64,000 bases of DNA from Dietzia lutea. Its GTDB lineage: Bacteria; Actinomycetota; Actinomycetes; Mycobacteriales; Mycobacteriaceae. Positions within the stretch are counted from its first letter, which is position 1. Each line of letters opens with the position of its first letter. Positions 42,762 to 51,428 of the stretch are shown one piece after another. The stretch covers positions 248,001 through 312,000 of the forward strand of contig NZ_CP015449.1 in the NCBI RefSeq assembly GCF_003096075.1, read 5' to 3'. Both the position numbers and the translations under genes were made by a program. Under the pieces are notes generated by a model. The model saw nothing but the letters and a program-made list of their open reading frames with translations. It searched no databases and was not told where the DNA came from.

Positions 42762-43535
42762 CTAGCTCCAGGCGGCCGTGAGCGCCTCGTCGATCCCGTC
42801 CCGCACGGCTGCGCGCACCTCGTCGACGGTCGGCGGCGGCCCGGAGTCCCACACCACGATCGGCCCCGCCGCGGCGACGGCGCGTCGCGGGGGCAGCTTG
42901 GCGTGCTCGCGACCGTGGTAGGCGAGCCCCAGCGGCAGCACGGCCACCGGGGCGCCGGCCTCGCGGGCGCCGGCGACCATCATGCCGACGCCCTTCTTCA
43001 CCGACTCGAGCCGCAGCGTGCGCAGGTCGTCGGCGGAGGAATTGGTGCCCTCGACGAAGGTGAGCACGACGCCCCCGTCGACGAGCCGGCCCACGCAGAG
43101 CTCGATGAGGCGCGTGGCGGCGGCCTCGTGGATGTCGGACGCCGTCCCCTCGTAATTCTTGGCCGGGAACACGGGCACCGTGCCGGTGTACTCGAAGACC
43201 GGCCGCAGTGGCCCGCGGAACAACGGGTCCTTGGTCAACCCGGTCCCGCTCGCGAGGAAGCGGATCCGCCGGTCGAACAGGGCCGCCGCGAGCACGGTGG
43301 GGTCGTGCGCGGACGGGTGGTTGACGGCCACGACGATCCCCACGCCGTCGGAGTGCAGGCGGTGCAGCCGCGCGACCGTCGCGTCGGCGATCCGCAGCCG
43401 CGGCCGGTAGAGGGCGTCCACCAGGGCCAGGAGCGGATAGGTGAAGCCGTCCCGCCGCCGACCGGGCCCGTAGAAGTCGTACACGGCCTCCCAGTTGGCC
43501 ACCGTCACCTCGGGCCGCCGCCTCCGCTTGTTCAT
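42762..43535 (-). CDS. PlsC-like 1-acylglycerol-3-phosphate acyltransferase
   Basis: A 257-aa acyltransferase of the PlsC family. The catalytic HX4D is in VAVNHPSAHDPTVLAA near residue 72, and the second block VEGTNSS replaces the usual PEGTR, which contacts the phosphate. The N-terminal half is not strongly hydrophobic. The altered second motif suggests a different acyl acceptor. It lies convergent to the sulfur operon and is divergent from the chelatase gene. Confidence 0.8.
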   Translation of the reverse strand: MNKRRRRPEVTVANWEAVYDFYGPGRRRDGFTYPLLALVDALYRPRLRIADATVARLHRLHSDGVGIVVAVNHPSAHDPTVLAAALFDRRIRFLASGTGLTKDPLFRGPLRPVFEYTGTVPVFPAKNYEGTASDIHEAAATRLIELCVGRLVDGGVVLTFVEGTNSSADDLRTLRLESVKKGVGMMVAGAREAGAPVAVLPLGLAYHGREHAKLPPRRAVAAAGPIVVWDSGPPPTVDEVRAAVRDGIDEALTAAWS

Positions 43536-43628
43536 GCCCGCCGCCTGTTCATGGACCCAGCCTGTTCATCCCCCCAGTTTCGCGGAGCCGATGCGGCGGC
43601 GCACACCGATTGCGGCATGCTCGGTGAC

Positions 43629-44342
43629 ATGACTGCCACGCCCGGTCCGGCCGGCCCCCGCCTGCTGCTGGTCGCGCACGGGACCCGGTCGGCCGCCGGC
43701 CGCCGGGTGCTGGGCAGGGTCCTTCTCGAGGCGCGCAAGCAGCTCGTCGGGGTGGACTGCCGCCTCGCCTGGGTGGACGTCCAGCAGCCGGGGCCCGGGA
43801 AGATCCTCGCGGACGGCGTGCCAACGGTCGTGGTCCCCGCCTTCCTCGCGCGCGGGTTCCACGTCGTCCACGATGTCGGGCAGGCGTGCCGCGAGGCGCC
43901 CGGCCCCGTCGTCCAGACACCGCACCTGGGCGCCGAGCCCGAGCTCGTGCGGGCGCTCGTGCAGCGGCTCGCCGAGGCCGGGGCGACGGGCGCGTTCGGC
44001 GCCGACGCGGTCGTTCTGGGCGCGGCGGGCAGCAGCGATGCGTCGTCGATCGCGGAGACCCGCGCGCTGGCCGAGCACCTCGCCGAGCTGCTCCGCACGC
44101 CCGTGACCGCGGCGTTCGCGTCCGCGGCCAGCCCGACGGTCACCGAGGCGGTCTCCAGGCTGCGCGCCGACGGGCACCGTCGGATCGCCGTGGCGACGCA
44201 CCTGCTCGCGCCGGGATTCTTCGCCGATCGACTGGCCGCCGCGGGCGGGAATATCACCTCTCCGCCATTGGGCGCGCACCCGGAGATCATCGATCTGATC
44301 GTGCGGAGATATCGCGAGAATTACGCGTCAATCGCTCGCTGA
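43629..44342 (+). CDS. CbiX/SirB-type sirohydrochlorin chelatase
   Basis: A 237-aa protein with two CbiX-like halves. The first has LLLVAHGTRSAAGRRVL with the active-site His, then VVPAFLARGFHVVHDV. The second starts AVVLGAAGSSDASSIAETRALAEHL and includes VATHLLAPGFFADRL. These are class II chelatases that insert iron (or cobalt) into sirohydrochlorin. Near the CysG-like and sulfite reductase genes the likely product is siroheme. ATG 43629 is chosen because family similarity begins there; an in-frame ATG lies 12 bases upstream. Confidence 0.85.
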   Translation: MTATPGPAGPRLLLVAHGTRSAAGRRVLGRVLLEARKQLVGVDCRLAWVDVQQPGPGKILADGVPTVVVPAFLARGFHVVHDVGQACREAPGPVVQTPHLGAEPELVRALVQRLAEAGATGAFGADAVVLGAAGSSDASSIAETRALAEHLAELLRTPVTAAFASAASPTVTEAVSRLRADGHRRIAVATHLLAPGFFADRLAAAGGNITSPPLGAHPEIIDLIVRRYRENYASIAR

Positions 44343-44504
44343 GTACACCGTGGAAGTGCACGCCGAACGCTGTGAATCGACTTAAAGGGTCAGCGTCGCA
44401 CACATTTCCACCGATCGGTTCCCCAACGTAGTGTGTGCGGATTGTGAATTGTTTGTGCATAATGTCTTCGAAAGAGGGCCAGTCGGAACAGGGAGAAGAC
44501 ACGC
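44343..44504. promoter_or_regulatory. lsr2 upstream region, locally AT-rich
   Basis: Bases about 44440-44475 (around GTGAATTGTTTGTGCATAATG) are among the most AT-rich in the window. A CATAAT -10-like hexamer lies about 45 bases before the lsr2 ATG. Lsr2 binds AT-rich DNA, so the region is a candidate for autoregulation. Confidence 0.45.
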
Positions 44505-44846
44505 ATGGCACAGCAGTTTCAGGTGCAGTACATCGACGACCTCGACGGAACGGATCTCGGCACAGAAGCCAATTCCATTTCGTTCGCGTTTGACGGCAAG
44601 GAATACACGATCGACCTCAGCGATGAGAACGCCGAGAAGTTCCGCGAGGTCATGGCGCCGTACGTCGAGAACGGCCACCGGGTGACCACGAACAGGGCCA
44701 AGCCGGCACGCCGGACGGCGAGTAAGTCGTCCTCTTCCGGTGAGACCAAGGCCATTCGCGAATGGGCGCGGAACAACGGATACGAGGTCTCGGACCGCGG
44801 TCGAATTCCCGCCGACATCATGGACGCGTACGCCGCGGCCAACTGA
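44505..44846 (+). CDS. lsr2: Lsr2 nucleoid-associated protein
   Basis: A 113-aa H-NS-like xenogeneic silencer. The N-terminal dimerisation domain starts [14 protein letters not shown] and has [22 protein letters not shown] basic, Ser-rich linker follows. The C-terminal DNA-binding domain reads [23 protein letters not shown] with the RGR core that enters AT-rich minor grooves. GGGAGAAG precedes the ATG. A strong terminator follows about 135 bases downstream. Confidence 0.96.
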   Translation: MAQQFQVQYIDDLDGTDLGTEANSISFAFDGKEYTIDLSDENAEKFREVMAPYVENGHRVTTNRAKPARRTASKSSSSGETKAIREWARNNGYEVSDRGRIPADIMDAYAAAN

Positions 44847-44981
44847 TCGCCGTCAACTGATCGCCGTGGACAGAGCACGGCCGAGAGGGCGGGCGGGGCC
44901 ATGGGCTCCGTTTACGAGAACTGAATCACACTGCCGGGGTGGACGCTTTTCGTAAGAACTGTCTTCTCTCCGGCGAGAGAA

Positions 44982-45017
44982 GGACCTACAGCCCACACGG
45001 GCTGTGGGTCCCTTTTC
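44982..45017 (+). terminator. Rho-independent terminator downstream of lsr2
   Basis: GGACCTACAGCCC pairs with GGGCTGTGGGTCC (one T-G) across an ACAC loop and is followed by CTTTTCT. It is one of the few terminators here with a clear T-run. It also faces the end of the convergent enoyl-CoA hydratase gene. Confidence 0.85.
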
Positions 45018-45103
45018 TATTGCGTGCCTCACCCGCGGCCGGTCAATTCGCGGCGTATTCCCTCGGCGTCTCAGCCGCCCGGCCTCTCAACCACCTCAGC
45101 GCC

Positions 45104-45808
45104 TCAAAGCCGCTCGACCGGCGCGTCCAGGTGGGGCAGTATCCCCGCGACGAGCCCGGCGCGGATGCCCGCGTAGTTCGCCCCGCGCAGCGGGGCCAGC
45201 TCCGCGGCCGCGGCGACGGCCCGGTCGAGGACCGCCTCGGCGTCGGCGGCCTCGTGCACGATCCCGGCCGAGACGGCCTCGGCGGCGGGGTAGCGGTGGG
45301 CGGTGAGCATCGCGGTGGCCGCCACCGGATGGCCGAGGCGGGTCGTCACGAGCGCGTTCATGCCCGCCGGGAACGGCATCCCCAACCTCGCCTCGGGGAG
45401 GTTCAAGTAGCCGCGGTCCGACCGCATCACCCGGTGATCGTGGCTCAGCGCGAGCATCGCCCCGGCGCCGAACGCGTGGCCGTTGACCGCCGCGACCGTC
45501 GGCAGTTCCAGCCGCAGCATCCGGGCGAACAGCCGCTGCACCCGCGTCACGTACGCGGGCAGCCCCGCGGGGTCCGAGGCGACGACCCCCAGATCGAGCC
45601 CGTTGGAGTAGAACCGCCCGGCGCCCGTGGTGACGAGCGCGGCCGGGCCCTCGGAGGCCTCGACCTCGTCGAGCGCGGCGCCGAGCGAGTCGAGGAGGTC
45701 CGGCGAGAAGACGTTCTCGGGATTGCCGGGCTCGTCCGTCGGCTCGGGGTTCACACGCTCCGAGAATCGCAGGACGAAGTCGCTGTCATGACGGCTCAGG
45801 GTGGTCAT
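45104..45808 (-). CDS. Enoyl-CoA hydratase/isomerase family protein, ECI-like
   Basis: A 234-aa crotonase-fold protein. The oxyanion segments are GAGRFYSNGLDLGVV and VNGHAFGAGAMLALSHDHRVMR followed by RGYLNLPEARLG. SNGLDL with a GHAFGAGAMLALSHDHRVMR block is typical of the peroxisomal Delta3-Delta2-enoyl-CoA isomerase branch rather than true hydratases. The two catalytic glutamates of hydratases are not both in place. It would help degrade unsaturated fatty acids. It is divergent from a TetR regulator that might control it. Confidence 0.82.
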   Translation of the reverse strand: MTTLSRHDSDFVLRFSERVNPEPTDEPGNPENVFSPDLLDSLGAALDEVEASEGPAALVTTGAGRFYSNGLDLGVVASDPAGLPAYVTRVQRLFARMLRLELPTVAAVNGHAFGAGAMLALSHDHRVMRSDRGYLNLPEARLGMPFPAGMNALVTTRLGHPVAATAMLTAHRYPAAEAVSAGIVHEAADAEAVLDRAVAAAAELAPLRGANYAGIRAGLVAGILPHLDAPVERL

Positions 45809-45969
45809 GGACCCAGCCTAGGCCGCCCCGGCGGACGCCCGGGTAACACTGTCTCAGCGGGTGCGGACCCTGCGTGACGGCACTGTCGCGACGCCCGTAT
45901 CACGGTGTCCCGCCGACACGCCACGCCGCTATGACGGTGAACTCGTCGTCGTCGTCGTACCCTGCCGGG

Positions 45970-46644
45970 GTGACCCCTACCTCGACGCGTGCCTCCACCC
46001 ACGCCCAGTACGACGACTCGCTGCGCCTGGGGATCCTCGACGAGGCCACCCGGCGGCTCCGCGACGCGCCCCCGGAGACGCTCGGACTGCGGCCACTGGC
46101 CGCCTCCCAGGGCACCTCCACCACGGCGATCTACACGATGTTCGGCGGTAAGGCGGGACTGCTCGCGGCGGTCGCGCACGAGGCCGACCGCCAGCTCGCC
46201 GCCGCCCTGCGCGACGCCCTGCGGCACGACAGCGTCGAGGGCGACGTCCGGTCGCTGTGCCGCGCCTACCGCCTGTGGGCGCTCGACAACGAGGGTCTCT
46301 ACGGCCTCGTCGTGGGCGAGCCGGTGCGGTCACCGCGCGCCGGGACCGAGCGCGGCGCCGGGGACCCCGACGAGCCCCTGTGGCGCGAGCCGCTGCTCGA
46401 GGTGGTGGACGCGGCGGTCGACGAGGGCGTCTTCCGGGCCGCCGACGTGCACGAGGCCGCGACCGCCATCTGGGCGTCGCTGCACGGCGTGGTTTCGCTG
46501 GAGCTCAGCGTGTGGCGCGGGTCGGTCAGCGCCGAGCAGTACTTCGAGACGCAGCTCGCGGCGATCCTGCGGTCGTGGGCGGGCGGCTCGGCGGGGACCG
46601 CGCGCACGCTCGGCGCCACCGGCACGGACGGCGCGGCCCGATGA
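45970..46644 (+). CDS. TetR-family regulator with WHG-type C-terminal domain
   Basis: A 224-aa regulator. The HTH runs LGILDEATRRLRD...LGLRPLAASQGTSTTAIYTMFGGK, residues 17-60. The ligand domain contains AYRLWALDNEGLYGLVVGEP and IWASLHGVVSLEL, typical of the WHG group. GTG 45970 is chosen because a TACCCT -10 box ends exactly 6 bases before it; an in-frame ATG at 45931 is an alternative. It overlaps the thioesterase gene by ATGA, and is divergent from the enoyl-CoA isomerase-like gene, so both are possible targets. Confidence 0.85.
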   Translation: MTPTSTRASTHAQYDDSLRLGILDEATRRLRDAPPETLGLRPLAASQGTSTTAIYTMFGGKAGLLAAVAHEADRQLAAALRDALRHDSVEGDVRSLCRAYRLWALDNEGLYGLVVGEPVRSPRAGTERGAGDPDEPLWREPLLEVVDAAVDEGVFRAADVHEAATAIWASLHGVVSLELSVWRGSVSAEQYFETQLAAILRSWAGGSAGTARTLGATGTDGAAR

Positions 46645-47513
46645 GCGACCGCGCGTTCTTCACCCTCGACGACTCGGGCGCCTACATCCCCACGATCTTC
46701 GCGCGCAGTGCCTGGTCGGACAGCATGGTCAACGGCCCGGCCGTCGTGGCGGCCGCCGCCCGCGCCCTGGAGCTCGAGCACGGCGCCGACGGCTTCCAGC
46801 CGGCGCGCCTGACCGTGGACCTGTTCGCCCCGGTCCGCAACGAGCCGCTCGTCGCGCGCACCGAGGAGATCCGGGCCGGGAACCGCATCCGCGTGGCCGA
46901 CGTCGAGCTCACGCAGGGCGACAAGGCCGTCGCCCGGGCCACGCTCGTCCAGCTGCGCCGCGGCGAGCAGCCGCCGGGCCGGATCTGGCGGTCGGGCCGG
47001 GTCGTCGAGCCCCCGACGGGGGCCGCGGACGAGCCCGACAAGCCCGGCTCCAACGTCTTCTTCGGCAGCGGCGAGAACCCCGTCACGTGGGACCGCGACA
47101 TGGGCCTGCACCAGAACGACCAGCGTAAACGCTTCTGGCAGCAGCCCCTCGACACCATCACCGGCGAGGACTCCACGCCGTTCCAGCGCGCGGTGACGCT
47201 GGCCGAGTCGACGAGCCTCATGACGCACTGGGGCGACGAAGGGATCGGCTTCATCAACGCCGACCTCACCGTGGCGCTGGCGCGCCTGCCGCGCTCGCGT
47301 GACCTGGGGATCGAGGCCGACGAGCACATCAGCGCCGAGGGCGTCGCGGTGGGCACGGCCTCGCTCTTCGACCGCGACGGCGTGTTCGCCACCGGCACCG
47401 TGGTGGCCGTGTCCAACGCGGGTCGGCAGATCGACTTCACGCGGCGCGGGCCGGGCGGCGACTCCGGGGGCCGCGGCTCGCTCGGCGGCTCGGAGAGGGC
47501 GAGGCGGGTATGA
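46641..47513 (+). CDS. Acyl-CoA thioesterase-like double-hotdog protein
   Basis: A 290-aa protein with two hotdog folds. The N-terminal half has RSAWSDSMVNGPAVVAAAARAL and RLTVDLFAPVRNEPL; the second starts TPFQRAVTLAESTSLMTHWGDEGIGFINADLTVALARLP. These match the actinobacterial acyl-CoA thioesterase/TesB-like family that hydrolyses acyl-CoA. The C-terminal 20 residues are Gly/Arg/Ser-rich. Overlaps on both sides by ATGA put it in a tight cluster with a TetR regulator and a mycothiol-family enzyme, which suggests joint control by acyl-CoA level. Confidence 0.8.
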   Translation: MSDRAFFTLDDSGAYIPTIFARSAWSDSMVNGPAVVAAAARALELEHGADGFQPARLTVDLFAPVRNEPLVARTEEIRAGNRIRVADVELTQGDKAVARATLVQLRRGEQPPGRIWRSGRVVEPPTGAADEPDKPGSNVFFGSGENPVTWDRDMGLHQNDQRKRFWQQPLDTITGEDSTPFQRAVTLAESTSLMTHWGDEGIGFINADLTVALARLPRSRDLGIEADEHISAEGVAVGTASLFDRDGVFATGTVVAVSNAGRQIDFTRRGPGGDSGGRGSLGGSERARRV

Positions 47514-48391
47514 CCGACGGCCCCGACGGTTCCGACTCCGGCCCCGCGTCCCGCCTGAGCCACGCCCGGATGCTCGACGCGCTCGAGGCGCAGATCGGGC
47601 TGGTGCGGTTCGCGCTGGCGGGGGACGGGTCGGCTGGCGCGGACATCACCGCCGCCGTGCCGTCGTGCCCGGACTGGACCGTCCACGACCTCGTCGCGCA
47701 CCTGGGCACCATCAACTGGTGGGCGGGTCAGACCGTCCGTGAGGCGACGCCCGACGCCCGGGCCCGCGGCATGAGCGCGGTGCAGCGCTCGGCGCCGCCG
47801 GCCTCGGACGGCGCGCCTGGCCTCGCCGACTGGTACGCGCGGATCGCCGACGAGATGCTCCGGACCCTCACTGACACCGCCCCGGACGCGCCCGCCTGGA
47901 CCTTCTCCGGCGCCGGCCGCGCCGACTTCTGGCTCCGGCGGCAGCTGCACGAGACCACGATCCACCGCTGGGACGTCGAGACCGCGCTGCACGGCGCGGC
48001 CGCGACGACGCCCGTGTCGGAGGACGTGGCCGTCGACGGCATCGACGAGTTCTGCACGGTGATGCGCCCGCATTTCTCCGGACGCGTGCCCGCGTTGCCG
48101 CTGACGATCCGCCTGCGCGCGGTGCCCCACGCGGCCGGGAGTGACGCGGACGGGGGCCTCGCCCCGGGCGGCCTCGCGGCGGGCGCCGAGCCGGTCGGTG
48201 CGGGCGCGCTGGGCGCGCTCGAGTGGGAACTGCCGGGGCCTCCGGACGGTGGGGAGGTCGAGGTGGCCGGCCCGCCGGAGACTCTCGCCCTGCTGCTGTG
48301 GGGGCGCGTGCGCGCGGACGCCGCGGACCCGGAGGTCACCGGCGACCGCGACGGCCTCGACGCCGCCCTGGAGGCCGGGCTGTCCGGGTGA
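47510..48391 (+). CDS. Maleylpyruvate isomerase family mycothiol-dependent enzyme
   Basis: A 293-aa protein of the MDMPI/DinB-like family. The N-terminal four-helix bundle carries VPSCPDWTVHDLVAHLGTINWW, and the metal-binding HETTIHRWDVETAL is near residue 152. The C-terminal domain follows at about 190. Members bind a divalent metal and mycothiol, the thiol of actinobacteria; most substrates are unknown, and the family name comes from one isomerase. It is coupled to the thioesterase gene by ATGA. The Gly/Ala-rich insertion at about 205-235 is longer than usual. Confidence 0.85.
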   Translation: MTDGPDGSDSGPASRLSHARMLDALEAQIGLVRFALAGDGSAGADITAAVPSCPDWTVHDLVAHLGTINWWAGQTVREATPDARARGMSAVQRSAPPASDGAPGLADWYARIADEMLRTLTDTAPDAPAWTFSGAGRADFWLRRQLHETTIHRWDVETALHGAAATTPVSEDVAVDGIDEFCTVMRPHFSGRVPALPLTIRLRAVPHAAGSDADGGLAPGGLAAGAEPVGAGALGALEWELPGPPDGGEVEVAGPPETLALLLWGRVRADAADPEVTGDRDGLDAALEAGLSG

Positions 48392-48404
48392 GTGGGCCGT
48401 CGGC

Positions 48405-48824
48405 GTGAGGTTCCCCGCCGCGGTGGCGTGGGTCGCGCTCGGCGGCGCGATCGGGACGTACGCGCGCGTCGCCGTGACCGAGGCGTTCGCGCCGGCGCTC
48501 GCGGTGACCCTCGCCGTCAACGTCCTGGGGGCGTTCCTGTTGGGCGCGCTGGTGACCGGGTTCGAGGGCGGTGGGAACCGTGATGGGGGACGACGACGAC
48601 AACGCGCGCGGTTGCTCCTCGGGACCGGTTTCTGCGGGGGTTTCACCACGTACTCCCTCATAGCGCTGCAGGCCGCTACGCTGGCCCGCTCGGGTGACGG
48701 GTCGGCGGCACTGGCCTATTGCGTGGTGACGCTCGTGCTGGGCGCTGTCGCCACCGCGCTCGGCGTGGTGCTGGCCGCGTGGGCGCGGAATCGGGCGCGT
48801 GACCGGGCGCCTGGTGCCGCGTGA
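48405..48824 (+). CDS. crcB: Fluoride channel subunit FluC/CrcB (first)
   Basis: A 139-aa four-helix membrane protein. Family blocks are WVALGGAIGTYARVAV, LAVNVLGAFLLGALVTGF and GTGFCGGFTTYSLIALQ with the central Phe/Thr/Ser fluoride-path residues. It has an Arg/Gly-rich loop near residue 60 not seen in the second copy. Gram-positive bacteria often need two FluC subunits as a heterodimer. It overlaps the second by GTGA. No fluoride riboswitch can be seen; the gap before it is only 13 bases. Confidence 0.88.
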   Translation: MRFPAAVAWVALGGAIGTYARVAVTEAFAPALAVTLAVNVLGAFLLGALVTGFEGGGNRDGGRRRQRARLLLGTGFCGGFTTYSLIALQAATLARSGDGSAALAYCVVTLVLGAVATALGVVLAAWARNRARDRAPGAA

Positions 48825-49231
48825 GCGCGCTGGTAGACGATGTCGTGACGGCGTTGTGGGTCGCGCTCGGCGGCGGTGTGGGCGCCGCGGCGAGGTACGC
48901 GCTCGACCGGGCGGTATCCGCTCGCTGGCGGGGTCGGTTCCCGCTCGGGACCTTCCTGGTCAACGTGTCGGGGTCGCTCGCGCTGGGGTTGTTCACCGGC
49001 CTGCTCGTTGACGGCTCCCTCCCGCTGAGCCTTCTCGGTGTCGGGGCGCTCGGCGGTTACACGACGTTCTCCACCGCCAGTTATGACACCGTCCGCCTTG
49101 CCCGGGAGCGACACTTCGGTACCGCGCTGGTCTACGGGCTCGGCACGATGTTCGTCACGGTGGCCGCCGCGGCGCTGGGGTTGTGGCTGGCGGGGTTGTG
49201 GCCGGCAGGCGGCTGGTCCACTGTGGGGTGA
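48821..49231 (+). CDS. crcB: Fluoride channel subunit FluC/CrcB (second)
   Basis: A 136-aa four-helix protein with WVALGGGVGAAARYALDRAV, FPLGTFLVNVSGSLALGLFTG and LGGYTTFSTASYDT, more canonical than its neighbour. It should combine with the first subunit to export fluoride. GTG start overlaps the preceding stop. The last helix is followed by a short Gly/Trp tail. The stop shares one base with the ATG of the RNA ligase-like gene. Confidence 0.92.
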   Translation: MSALVDDVVTALWVALGGGVGAAARYALDRAVSARWRGRFPLGTFLVNVSGSLALGLFTGLLVDGSLPLSLLGVGALGGYTTFSTASYDTVRLARERHFGTALVYGLGTMFVTVAAAALGLWLAGLWPAGGWSTVG

Positions 49232-49821
49232 TGGGTCATCGGATGTTCGTGGCGGTCGTACCGCCGGAGGAGGTTCGCGACCAGCTCGAGACGTTCCTCG
49301 AGCCGCGGCCCGGGTTGGCGTGGACAAGCCCCTCGCAGTGGCACCTCACGCTGACGTTCTGTCCCGATGTCGACGACTGGCGCCTCGACGAGCTCACCGA
49401 GCGGCTGGAGGCGGTCGCCCGCAAGCACGAGCCGTTCCGGGTGCGCCTGGCGGGTGCCGGGGCGTTTCCGTCGGTCGAGCGGGCCAAGGTCCTGTGGGCG
49501 GGCGTGGATCAGCCGGAGGCGCGGCCGCTCAACGCGCTCGCCGCGGGCGCCCGGTCGGCCGCCAACGCCGCCGGGTGCGTTCCGGACGGGGCCCGGTTCC
49601 GGCCGCACCTCACGCTGGCCAGGCTCGGGGGCCGCGACGACGCGACCGCGTGGCTCCGCGTGCTCGACACCTTCACCAGCAGCGACTGGGAGGTCTCCGA
49701 GATCGCCCTCGTCGACTCGTTCCTCGGCGAGGGCCCCCGCGGCCGGGCCCGCCACGAGGTGGTGGCCCGGCTGCCGCTGGGCTCACGGGAGCGCCGGTGG
49801 TGGGACCCGCCCGGCGGCTGA
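49231..49821 (+). CDS. thpR: RNA 2',3'-cyclic phosphodiesterase (2'-5' RNA ligase, ThpR)
   Basis: A 196-aa 2H-phosphoesterase. The two catalytic HxT motifs are WHLTLTF near residue 37 and PHLTLARLG near 128. N-terminal MFVAVVPPEEVRDQLETF is typical. It hydrolyses 2',3'-cyclic phosphates on RNA and can act as a 2'-5' ligase in vitro. TGATG overlap with the FluC gene makes it the last gene of the cluster starting at 45970. Confidence 0.9.
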   Translation: MGHRMFVAVVPPEEVRDQLETFLEPRPGLAWTSPSQWHLTLTFCPDVDDWRLDELTERLEAVARKHEPFRVRLAGAGAFPSVERAKVLWAGVDQPEARPLNALAAGARSAANAAGCVPDGARFRPHLTLARLGGRDDATAWLRVLDTFTSSDWEVSEIALVDSFLGEGPRGRARHEVVARLPLGSRERRWWDPPGG

Positions 49822-49860
49822 CACGGTCACGCTCTGCGGCCGGTCACGCCCCGCAACCGG

Positions 49861-50535
49861 TCACAGGCCCGCGCACTGACCCTGGCGCTCGCCGGCGACC
49901 TGGTTGCCGCCACCGGTCGGGGCCGGGTCGTTCGCCTCGCACTCGAGATCCCCGCCGATCGTGTTGCCCTCGAAGCGCTGCGTCCCGGAGTTCTCCTCCG
50001 ATTCGACGTCGCCGCCGATCCGGACGTTATCGAGGGTGGCCTCGCCCCCGTATTCGAGCTCGACGGAGCCGGTCACCTCGCCGCCGGAGACGAGCACGGC
50101 CGTGTGGCCCTCGGCGTCGATGTCCTCGGTGACGCGGACGTTGAACGCCTCGAGGCGGCCGCCGCCGAGCACGTCGATGTCCCCGTTGACCGCCAGGTCC
50201 CGCAGGATGCACGTCTGGCCGTCGAGGACCCGGATGTCGCCGGAGATGTCCTCCCCGGTGCGTTCGCCGGAGCAGTCGACGAGCTCGGGTGCGGCACCAC
50301 CGCCGGCGGCCCGGTCCTGCTCGGGGACGGTCGGCGAGGAGGACTGCTCGGTGACGGTGACGGTCTGCTCGGCGGGGGTCTGCTCGGCGGCCTGGTCGTC
50401 GGACCCGGAGGTGCACCCGGCCGCGGCGAGCAGCGCGGCGGCCGGGAGCGCGAGCAGGGCGCGACCGGCGCGGGCGCGAGGGCACGCGGGGGCGGTGTGG
50501 GCGGTGTGAGTGGCGCGGGCGGCGTGGACGGACAT
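49861..50535 (-). CDS. Lipoprotein with beta-helix-like repeats
   Basis: A 224-aa exported lipoprotein. The signal ends in LLAAAGCTSGSDD, giving lipidation at Cys near residue 43; a Thr/Gln/Pro linker follows. The mature region is built of short repeats with alternating Gly-Asp: DISGDIRVLDGQTCIL, VNGDIDVLGGGRLEAFNV, VTEDIDAEGHTAVLV, GSVELEYGGEATLDNVRI and GGDLECEAND, each about 20 residues. This looks like a small right-handed beta-helix of the kind seen in bactofilin- or polymer-forming-like proteins. Function unknown. A Cys pair could lock the ends. It is divergent from the nucleosidase gene. Confidence 0.75.
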   Translation of the reverse strand: MSVHAARATHTAHTAPACPRARAGRALLALPAAALLAAAGCTSGSDDQAAEQTPAEQTVTVTEQSSSPTVPEQDRAAGGGAAPELVDCSGERTGEDISGDIRVLDGQTCILRDLAVNGDIDVLGGGRLEAFNVRVTEDIDAEGHTAVLVSGGEVTGSVELEYGGEATLDNVRIGGDVESEENSGTQRFEGNTIGGDLECEANDPAPTGGGNQVAGERQGQCAGL

Positions 50536-50658
50536 CGTGGACGACCTCTTCGCTCGGGCGGCCGGGGCACGCTGGCGGTCTTCGGCCGCGGTGGTGACGT
50601 TTCCCACCGTAGGCGCCGCCGGGCCACCCGCCACCGGTGCCGCGGCTACCGTGAGCGC

Positions 50659-51285
50659 GTGGAACTCATCGGGACCGTGGACCCTGCCCATCCTCTCGTC
50701 GTCGTGGCCCTGGAGCAGGAGGCCCGGCACTTCGTCACCGACTTCCCCGTCCTCGTCACCGGGGTGGGGAAGGTCCGCGCGGCGGTGGCCGTCGCGCACG
50801 CCCTCGGTGGCGGCGCCCGGCCGCGCGAGTTGGTCAACGTCGGCACGGCCGGCGGTCTGCACCCGGGGATGGAGGGCACGCACGAGGTCGCGACGGTGTT
50901 CCAGCACGACTTCGACGACCCCGCGCTGCACGCGGTCACCGGTCGTCACGACGGTCCGCCGCTCGCCCTGTCGGCAACCCGTGCCGTGACACCGGAGCAG
51001 GCGCCCGCGCCCTCGACGCCGGGTGGTACGGCCGCGCCGGTGCTCGCGACAGGCGATCGCTTCGTCGCCGGCGGGCCGGTCCGTGACCGTCTGGCGGGTG
51101 TCGCCGACCTGGTGGACATGGAGGGGTACGCGGTCGCCGCGGCCGGGGCGATGCTCGGCGTGCCCACCCGGTTGGTCAAGCACGTCTCGGACTCCGCCGA
51201 CGAATCCGCCGGGACCACGTGGGTCGAGGGCGTCGACGCCTGCGCCCGCGTGCTGGCGGAGTGGGTCGGCACCCGCCTGGCCTGA
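50659..51285 (+). CDS. Nucleoside phosphorylase/nucleosidase family protein (MTA/SAH nucleosidase-like)
   Basis: A 208-aa PNP/UDP-family protein. Motifs are VVVALEQEARHF, VLVTGVGKVRAAVAVAHAL, ELVNVGTAGGLHPGM and ADLVDMEGYAVAAAGAMLGVP (the ME(G/S) nucleoside-binding motif), then the catalytic Asp in VKHVSDSADE. It should cleave a purine or methylthio nucleoside; the exact base is uncertain. The GTG start lies 6 bases after a TACCGT -10, so it is leaderless. The segment from about 95 to 130 is variable and Pro/Ala-rich. Confidence 0.82.
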   Translation: MELIGTVDPAHPLVVVALEQEARHFVTDFPVLVTGVGKVRAAVAVAHALGGGARPRELVNVGTAGGLHPGMEGTHEVATVFQHDFDDPALHAVTGRHDGPPLALSATRAVTPEQAPAPSTPGGTAAPVLATGDRFVAGGPVRDRLAGVADLVDMEGYAVAAAGAMLGVPTRLVKHVSDSADESAGTTWVEGVDACARVLAEWVGTRLA

Positions 51286-51363
51286 CGCGGCGGCCGCGGC
51301 CCGGTCGCGTTGCCTGTCTCGATCTGTTCGAACCCTTGTGCGCTTGCGGGCGCGGAGGTATGA

Positions 51364-51379
51364 TCGAACTGTAGTTCGA
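51364..51379 (+). promoter_or_regulatory. Perfect LexA/SOS box
   Basis: TCGAACTGTAGTTCGA is an exact palindromic match to the actinobacterial SOS box TCGAAC-N4-GTTCGA. It lies 50-65 bases upstream of the second 13E12-family gene and 78 bases after the nucleosidase stop. Confidence 0.88.
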
Positions 51380-51428
51380 GATAGGTGATCATCGTTCGGT
51401 GTGGCGCTCGGCGGAGGGGGTGGGGTTG

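Noticed and set aside
48392-48404. Fluoride riboswitch before the FluC genes
   Set aside because: There are only 13 bases between the mycothiol-family gene and the first FluC gene, too few for a riboswitch.
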